A stretch of 64,000 nt of DNA from UBA1672 sp050633505 (GTDB taxonomy: Bacteria > Pseudomonadota > Alphaproteobacteria > Micavibrionales > Micavibrionaceae). The position numbers and the translations under genes were made by a program. Of the stretch, positions 58,965-64,000 are shown one piece after another. The notes under the pieces were generated by a model. The model saw only the letters and a list, made by a program, of their open reading frames with translations. It did not search any database and was not told where the DNA came from. The stretch spans positions 62,001-126,000 of the forward strand of contig JBOEGQ010000002.1 of NCBI GenBank assembly GCA_050633505.1, written 5' to 3'. The stretch's first letter is position 1. Each line of letters opens with the position of its first letter.

Positions 58965-61664
58965 TTAGTCGCTATGCCCTTTAAATACAAAGCGCGTATA
59001 GAAATAACTCAACCCTAATAATGATAATCCCAAGCCAAGGAATGAGAACACACGATAAAGCCCGTCCAATTCTGCAGCATCATACAAGAACACCTTCCCG
59101 ACAGCCAAAATCATAACAGCCAGAGAGGCATAACGGATCATCTTATCGTTCTTCCATACCCCTGTGACAAGAAGAGCCACGCCAAGCAAGAGCCACAATG
59201 CCGAATACGCATATGTTTCCGCATGTGTAGCCACGCCTGTGCTTAGATCCGCACCATGGAAAGCAAAGCGCACATTCAGATTCAACCACATAAATACAAG
59301 CAAAAAGATAGCCCCACCTGCATACCCACACCACTTGTCCTTACGCATAAAAGACAGCTCTTTACGCAATGCCCAAGCCCAAATCGCAGGTAAGCCAAAT
59401 GCCAATACCAACTCATTTGCAAGGAACACACCACGAATATTCAGAGATGTCCAAAGTGGGTTATACATCATCACATCAAAATAGATGACACGGAATAACG
59501 CCACGGCACAAAGCCCCATAGCAGCCCATGAAAACGCGATACGCTCAAACCTTCGTCCTAAATAGAAACACGACAGGCCATAAACAAACAATATGTTCGT
59601 CATAACGTTACGTTCAAAAAAGCCAGCTTCCTTGAACATAATTTCACTCGATACATGAAAGGCATGTCGATTGAGGTAATACCCCATAACGGCAACCAGC
59701 CCCAAACACACAAGTTCAAAGGCACGAACCAGTCGATCATCACGTTCATATCGAAGGTAATACGCCGCCCCTACAAACATCGCAGCCGGTATCCCCAATT
59801 GGAAAAGTGGCCAATCAACAATAGGCACAGATTCTTGTAAATGCAGTTGTACCTCAACCAGACTATACGCCGTTAATTGAAGCAATAGTAATATCTGGGG
59901 AATCAACAAAAAACCAAATACGCATGATAAAAGCTTCGCAATTAATCTGAATGCGGCAAGAGGAATACGTGTAGAGATCCACGCCACCGCCAGAACTTCA
60001 GCTGCTACGGCAACAGAGAGAAATTCTCTTTCCAATTCAATTGTCAAAGCAAGCGTGATAAACACCGTGGCCATTAAAGACGCAATGCCTAAAACATTTT
60101 CTTGTTCACGATCACCTTGTTCAAAGCAAAGCATGGCTTTTCTCATAACCCAAATGAATAACCCGGCAAGCGCAAGCGCAACACCGCCCCACAAAAACGA
60201 AACATCATCATACATTTGCAAGTCTGTAATTTTAAAATATGCAAGAAGGTAATACCCAACGGACGTTGCCGCCATCAGCCCTACCCATTTGGAAGGAAGA
60301 GCACTTTTCCACGTTATTAAATAACCACACACCATATAAAGAGCAGCAAAAACACATAATATAAAACCAAAATCACTTATACTTGGTACATCCCAAGCCA
60401 CCAGCATCACGGCATTCACAGCCATCAAAATCCACGGAACAAAACCATAAATACGGCTCTTGAAATACGCCATGACAATCCCGCCTAGCGCAATCATGCC
60501 AAACAACCCCCATTCAAGATAGCCAAACCCTGAATGCGCGGTAACCGTTCCCATCAAAACGATCGCTCCGCTTAGGCTCAAATAATTAAGGATGTTACAC
60601 TTGCTCCACGATATATCGGAAACAGACACACTTTCATCGATATCTCGCCGTGATCCGGCAACGACAGTCGCGCTGACCGCCAGCAGGAAAAGACCAATCC
60701 AGATTGTATCATCAGGTGTAAAGTCTGCCGCAATCCAATATAGAACCCACAAAAATGTACCAATAATGGCTGGTAAGGAAAGCCCCCACCAACGTTTCTC
60801 TTTTATCACGGCCATCAATCCGGCAAAAATAATATAGAGATATAGGAATAAAACAGGGGTTGGAATATCACTATTATACGACAATAACGCAGGCGTAATA
60901 AAGCCTCCGACAAGCCCCAACAACGCAATAGGCGCACCATGACGTAGCGATAATGTTACAGCCACGGCCGTAATCACCGCCATCCCCCCCAGCCCAACTA
61001 TTTGAGGGGCAAAGTGATACAAGCTCGTCGCGGCAAATGTTGATATATACAAAGCCGCAATACCCGCACCGGAAAGAGATTGGGCAATTTTAACACCATT
61101 GGCGATCTTGTCCTTTTCCCGGATCCAACGCGCGGCAAAAAGAAACGCAATGCCGAGCCCCTCCCCGAACAAAATACGCACAGCAGGACTTAACAGGTTA
61201 TTATCTATCGAATATTTCACCAGATAAAATGCACCAAGAGCCAAAGCAATACCACCAACCCATACCGGCAATTTTGCACCAAACTGCTTTTCAAAATTGA
61301 AGGGTTCTTTCGGGGTAGACGGCGCGGTATAAATATACTCATCCACACCACGCTTATGCTCTTCTTCTACAAGAGAAGCCCCCCCGGTATCAGGCGAAGG
61401 CACATCTGCACGCTCAACAACCTCAACTTTTTCAACAACTGCGGCCTGTGCAGCAGACACAGAGGCACTCACCTCTGGTGTTATTTTTTCTTCGTTTTGA
61501 GCCTGCTTCTTGCGGAGTGCAATCAACTCACGCTCATAGAGCTTAAGCTTCTCTTGCTGGGCATTTACGGTATCCCTTAAAGATAAAACCCTGTGACGAT
61601 TCACCCATGGCATAACAAGTGTCGCCAAAAACAAGACACCTAAAAGTATAAAAATTAATTCCAT
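58965..61664 (-). CDS. DUF2339 large membrane protein
   Basis: Integral membrane protein of 899 residues with more than twenty hydrophobic segments. One N-terminal helix (MELIFILLGVLFLATLVMPW), a coiled coil (VNAQQEKLKLYERELIALRK), an acidic Pro/Val-rich linker, then the family core beginning FNFEKQFGAKLPVWVGGIALALGAFYLV. This is the layout of DUF2339. Function unknown; suggested links to the envelope in other bacteria are unproven. It stands alone on the minus strand. Confidence 0.88.
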   Translation of the reverse strand: MELIFILLGVLFLATLVMPWVNRHRVLSLRDTVNAQQEKLKLYERELIALRKKQAQNEEKITPEVSASVSAAQAAVVEKVEVVERADVPSPDTGGASLVEEEHKRGVDEYIYTAPSTPKEPFNFEKQFGAKLPVWVGGIALALGAFYLVKYSIDNNLLSPAVRILFGEGLGIAFLFAARWIREKDKIANGVKIAQSLSGAGIAALYISTFAATSLYHFAPQIVGLGGMAVITAVAVTLSLRHGAPIALLGLVGGFITPALLSYNSDIPTPVLFLYLYIIFAGLMAVIKEKRWWGLSLPAIIGTFLWVLYWIAADFTPDDTIWIGLFLLAVSATVVAGSRRDIDESVSVSDISWSKCNILNYLSLSGAIVLMGTVTAHSGFGYLEWGLFGMIALGGIVMAYFKSRIYGFVPWILMAVNAVMLVAWDVPSISDFGFILCVFAALYMVCGYLITWKSALPSKWVGLMAATSVGYYLLAYFKITDLQMYDDVSFLWGGVALALAGLFIWVMRKAMLCFEQGDREQENVLGIASLMATVFITLALTIELEREFLSVAVAAEVLAVAWISTRIPLAAFRLIAKLLSCVFGFLLIPQILLLLQLTAYSLVEVQLHLQESVPIVDWPLFQLGIPAAMFVGAAYYLRYERDDRLVRAFELVCLGLVAVMGYYLNRHAFHVSSEIMFKEAGFFERNVMTNILFVYGLSCFYLGRRFERIAFSWAAMGLCAVALFRVIYFDVMMYNPLWTSLNIRGVFLANELVLAFGLPAIWAWALRKELSFMRKDKWCGYAGGAIFLLVFMWLNLNVRFAFHGADLSTGVATHAETYAYSALWLLLGVALLVTGVWKNDKMIRYASLAVMILAVGKVFLYDAAELDGLYRVFSFLGLGLSLLGLSYFYTRFVFKGHSD

Positions 61665-62093
61665 ATGACTAAGCTCTTACACATTATCTCTATATTTCCA
61701 TACCACAACTATGCAGTTAAATCAGTATATAATGGCATAAGGGGTGTAGCACTTCTCATGCAAATCCGAAGAAAAACACCTTTTGTATTATGTTAAGTTT
61801 TTGTTAATCAACTTTTTGCTAACATACTATATTGGTTATATCACGAACCAGATGTATATCGCATTCCCCCTCTGATAGTCAGAGAGATGCCATACATATA
61901 ATTATCTAAAACACGACTGAATATGTCTGCATATAAATTGTGCAAAATGGCCTATGCCCATGCGCATTACAGCAGTGCCGACAGACATGATTTGTAATTG
62001 ATCTTTATTTGCGTTCCCATGACAGGCATGTAGATAAAGATTGATCCGACAAGCGCTGTTTGACTGTTTCCAGACGACTAATAACCGGCAACT

Positions 62094-62121
62094 CCAGAAA
62101 TTTCTAAACAGAAATATCTGG
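62094..62121. ncRNA. 12-base hairpin in non-coding region
   Basis: CCAGAAATTTCT (62094-62105), loop AAAC, AGAAATATCTGG (62110-62121); one A-A mismatch at the sixth pair. It works on either strand and has no U tract. Part of a longer stretch of possible structure up to 62187. Confidence 0.35.
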
Positions 62122-62223
62122 GTACCCTAAGGACTCGTGTGTCTTGGGTTAAGCACGCTATGCGCCTAAGAAAGAAACACGATACCCCTACTAAATAGCC
62201 TTGTCGGCAGACATACCCGTGCG

Positions 62224-62253
62224 TTTTAGATTCCATTTTTAAACTGTCTAAAA
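62224..62253 (+). promoter_or_regulatory. Hairpin beside the ribosome site of the FN3-like gene
   Basis: TTTTAGA (62224-62230) pairs with TCTAAAA (62247-62253); AGGAG of the ribosome site starts at 62254, directly after the stem. It may influence translation start of the gene at 62266. Confidence 0.3.
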
Positions 62254-62265
62254 AGGAGACTGAAC

Positions 62266-62856
62266 ATGACGCAGAACAATATGAAACGAGGAATATACGG
62301 AGGTCTATGTGTTGTTTTTTCGGCGAGTGTTTGTGCACAAACAATGCCAAATGCCAGTACGCAGTCATCACCTGATGGCTCATCCATACCCGATATCTCA
62401 CCAACACCATATGAGACAAGAACAACCTCTATAGAACCACCATCAAGTGCCCGGAGGTTTTCAATGCCATCAAATCCTTTTGCGCCCGCCTCCTCCCCCA
62501 CAGAGCCGATATCAGCGCCAACACCAGAGCCTGTACCGACGATGGAACCTATGCCGGAACCTCCCCCGCCAGCAAGTGAAGAATGTGATGCAAGTCTGTC
62601 GTGGTCTGCACCATATTCACGCGAAAATGGCGACAACCTTGAACTATGGGAAATTGGCGGATACGAAATCCATTATTATAAAGACCACATTGAGAACGGC
62701 GTTAACATCATAGATGTTAATGACTCCTATCAAATGGATCATACCATTTCAGGCCTACGTGAAGGGTTCTATTATTTTTCTATAGGCACCTATGATATAG
62801 ACGGACTAAAATCAGATCTTTCAGAGGTAGTTACCCTTCATTGTGAGCCAGAGTGA
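62266..62856 (+). CDS. Small secreted fibronectin-III-like protein
   Basis: Protein of 196 residues with AGGAG seven bases before the ATG. A signal peptide (about 1-25, ending VCA) is followed by a Pro/Ser/Glu-rich linker (PTPEPVPTMEPMPEPPPPA) and a C-terminal domain of about 90 residues with the strand pattern of fibronectin type III: ASLSWSAPYSRENGD, IGGYEIHYY, TISGLREGFYYFSIGTYDID. Two Cys (SEECDAS and LHCEPE) could bond its ends. Such modules bind proteins or sugars at the surface. Substrate unknown. Confidence 0.65.
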   Translation: MTQNNMKRGIYGGLCVVFSASVCAQTMPNASTQSSPDGSSIPDISPTPYETRTTSIEPPSSARRFSMPSNPFAPASSPTEPISAPTPEPVPTMEPMPEPPPPASEECDASLSWSAPYSRENGDNLELWEIGGYEIHYYKDHIENGVNIIDVNDSYQMDHTISGLREGFYYFSIGTYDIDGLKSDLSEVVTLHCEPE

Positions 62857-62971
62857 GTAGACCTATAAACCAAACATGCTTTTTAGGAGTGTGAGGATAA
62901 AGTAACGCAAATAAGGTAGTTACTTACTGTTCTAATTACTGCTTTAAAAATGCAGTTTATAGATTGCGTCA

Positions 62972-63463
62972 CTATACATCCTCATGCCCCTCTAGCATGG
63001 GCGTGTCATTATCGCTCAATGTAAATTCAAATATATGATTTTCAAAAAAGCGGAATTCTTCATTTTTTAGATCCAATAAATTTACCAATATTTTTTCTGG
63101 TGGATTTTCTATAGATGAATTGTCATTCCATATGTCTATACAATCAACATGAAATCCCGCTTGTAAAATAGCTCGGATGGTCTTAATAAACCCTATTGTT
63201 GCCTTTATATCTACGTCATCTTCGGGATACCAGTCTTCAGGAACGCCGAAGCCGAGCTTAGGATCATTTGCATGCCGAAAAGAACAGCTACACCCTCCTG
63301 ATTCTGAATCGATATACCACACATTTTGATAACGGAGCAGTTCTGAACCAATCGCAAATGGCAGCTCTTTCGTAAACTTAACGAGCTGCGAATTCTCATT
63401 GCCAATATCATCACTACAATTTGTACTTACGAAAACCTGATAACACACTTTTACGGCCTCCAT
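62972..63463 (-). CDS. Hypothetical protein
   Basis: Protein of 163 residues, not recognised. Composition is that of a globular cytoplasmic protein: VKVCYQVFVSTNCSDDIGN, YIDSESGGCSCSFRHAN, ATIGFIKTIRAILQAGFHVD, and a final strand-rich part FFENHIFEFTLSDN. The strand-rich ends and acidic charge recall immunity-type proteins, but nothing specific supports that. No clear ribosome site. Possibly in one transcript with the gene at the right edge. Confidence 0.55.
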   Translation of the reverse strand: MEAVKVCYQVFVSTNCSDDIGNENSQLVKFTKELPFAIGSELLRYQNVWYIDSESGGCSCSFRHANDPKLGFGVPEDWYPEDDVDIKATIGFIKTIRAILQAGFHVDCIDIWNDNSSIENPPEKILVNLLDLKNEEFRFFENHIFEFTLSDNDTPMLEGHEDV

Positions 63464-63607
63464 TTGTAATCTGAGAGAACACCCAATAGACCGTTTAGTT
63501 TATACTAAAATATAAAGATTTTATAAATGGTGCAGCTAGATAAAGAAACCTCGAACTCATTATTCAAGGTTTTTGAGGATTGGAACCCCAAACTTAAAAC
63601 CTAACTA

Positions 63608-64000
63608 TTACTTGTTTCTCTTTTTATTAAGGAAGCTTTTAAAACCTTGAATGCCATTTTCAACCCCAGTCTTTACTGCTTCTTTTTTCTTACCGGTTAC
63701 AGCCGACATTTTTTTAGATAGTGCATTTATCGCAGCATCCCAAAGCCCAGAAGCATCCAAGGACGATGTACTTTCAAATTGCTTTTCATTCATCACAAGA
63801 GAAAATCTGAAATCGGCGCTACCAGAACGCTTATTAATATAAGATACGACAGGAGACGCCAAAGCCTTGCTTATAACAGAAGCATCTACAGGGGCTTTCA
63901 CAACGACGTCTTTTAGCTGCATTCTCCAATCCATTTCAATTTCGGCATTATCGCCATATTGCCACTTATCTTCCACCAAGACGTCAATACTGCCGCGCTC
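63608..64000 (-). CDS. C-terminal part of an unknown protein (cut by window edge)
   Basis: The frame is open to the right edge (reading ERGSIDVLVEDKWQYGD at the border), so the start lies outside; about 130 residues are visible. Alternating strand pattern (EIEMDWRMQLKDVVVKAP, SADFRFSLVMNEKQF) followed by Lys-rich helices (INALSKKMSAVTGKKKEA). The look recalls the C-terminal end of AsmA/DUF748-like envelope proteins, but this is only an impression. Confidence 0.5.
   Translation of the reverse strand, partial: ERGSIDVLVEDKWQYGDNAEIEMDWRMQLKDVVVKAPVDASVISKALASPVVSYINKRSGSADFRFSLVMNEKQFESTSSLDASGLWDAAINALSKKMSAVTGKKKEAVKTGVENGIQGFKSFLNKKRNK

Larger units (their letters stand above)
61665..62265. 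other. 600-base non-coding region with hairpins
   Basis: No open frame here looks like a gene. The half next to DUF2339 is AT-rich (TGTTAAGTTTTTGTTAATC) and must hold its promoter. The right half has a strong hairpin at 62094-62121, then short dyads that could fold further: ACCC-t-AAG with CTTGGGT and GGGTA (62120-62124) with TACCC (62183-62187). A last hairpin (62224-62253) abuts the ribosome site of the next gene. It could be a structured leader or a small RNA; no known RNA family was recognised. Confidence 0.4.

Noticed and set aside
1..64000. tRNA, rRNA, CRISPR arrays, insertion sequences
   Set aside because: No cloverleaf with a GTTCRA-type T arm, no rRNA core sequence, no regularly spaced repeats and no transposase were found by reading. 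A scan by program could still find a tRNA.

Overview
The window looks like the chromosome of an alphaproteobacterium with moderately AT-rich DNA. The evidence is gene order. The TCA genes mdh-sucC-sucD-sucA-sucB-lpd lie in their usual alphaproteobacterial order, with zapE next to mdh. Beside them sits the conserved string tatC-tatB-tatA-scpB-scpA-nagZ-SPOR-dgt-erpA-xthA, and DUF484-xerC is at the left edge. I cannot fix the order from sequence alone. There are no rRNA, tRNA, CRISPR or insertion-sequence features that I can support.

Region 1 (1-25.6 kb): the TCA cluster, all on the minus strand in canonical order but broken up by inserted genes. Between lpd and sucB lie two divergent double-domain deaminase paralogs and a small secreted protein. 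Between sucB and sucA lie thiL, a bile-acid-symporter-family transporter, thiD, thiE, a secreted rhodanese and a small unknown gene. Between sucA and sucD lie two paralogs of an unknown family. Between sucC and mdh lies a plus-strand pair, a giant coiled-coil protein and a GH108 muramidase. The leaders of sucB, sucC and mdh each carry a short GTCT-N7/8-AGAC palindrome. A large inverse-autotransporter-like surface protein with a beta-helix passenger precedes lpd.

Region 2 (25.6-37 kb): two unknown genes, zapE, a Tat operon with an extra membrane protein between tatA and tatB, scpAB (chromosome segregation), nagZ and a SPOR protein (cell wall and division), dgt, erpA, xthA, a lipoprotein hydrolase and DUF983. 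Most neighbours overlap or nearly touch, so this is a tightly coupled housekeeping block.

Region 3 (37-44 kb): accessory genes. These are an aspartate-racemase-family protein, an orphan pyruvate-carboxylase-like carboxyltransferase without a biotin domain, two unknown genes around a long hairpin, and a leaderless LysM-subtilase.

Region 4 (44-51 kb): a heavy-metal efflux operon (outer-membrane channel, His-rich membrane-fusion protein, HME-type RND pump, periplasmic accessory protein) with a His/Cys-rich small secreted protein upstream.

Region 5 (51-59 kb): a DcaP-like porin, a LivK-like periplasmic binding protein without an ABC permease, a hybrid histidine kinase, an Hpt protein and two response regulators. 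Together these read as a binding-protein-assisted sensory phosphorelay.

Region 6 (59-64 kb): a large DUF2339 membrane protein, a 600-base non-coding stretch with hairpins, a small secreted fibronectin-III-like protein and two unknown genes, the last cut by the window edge.
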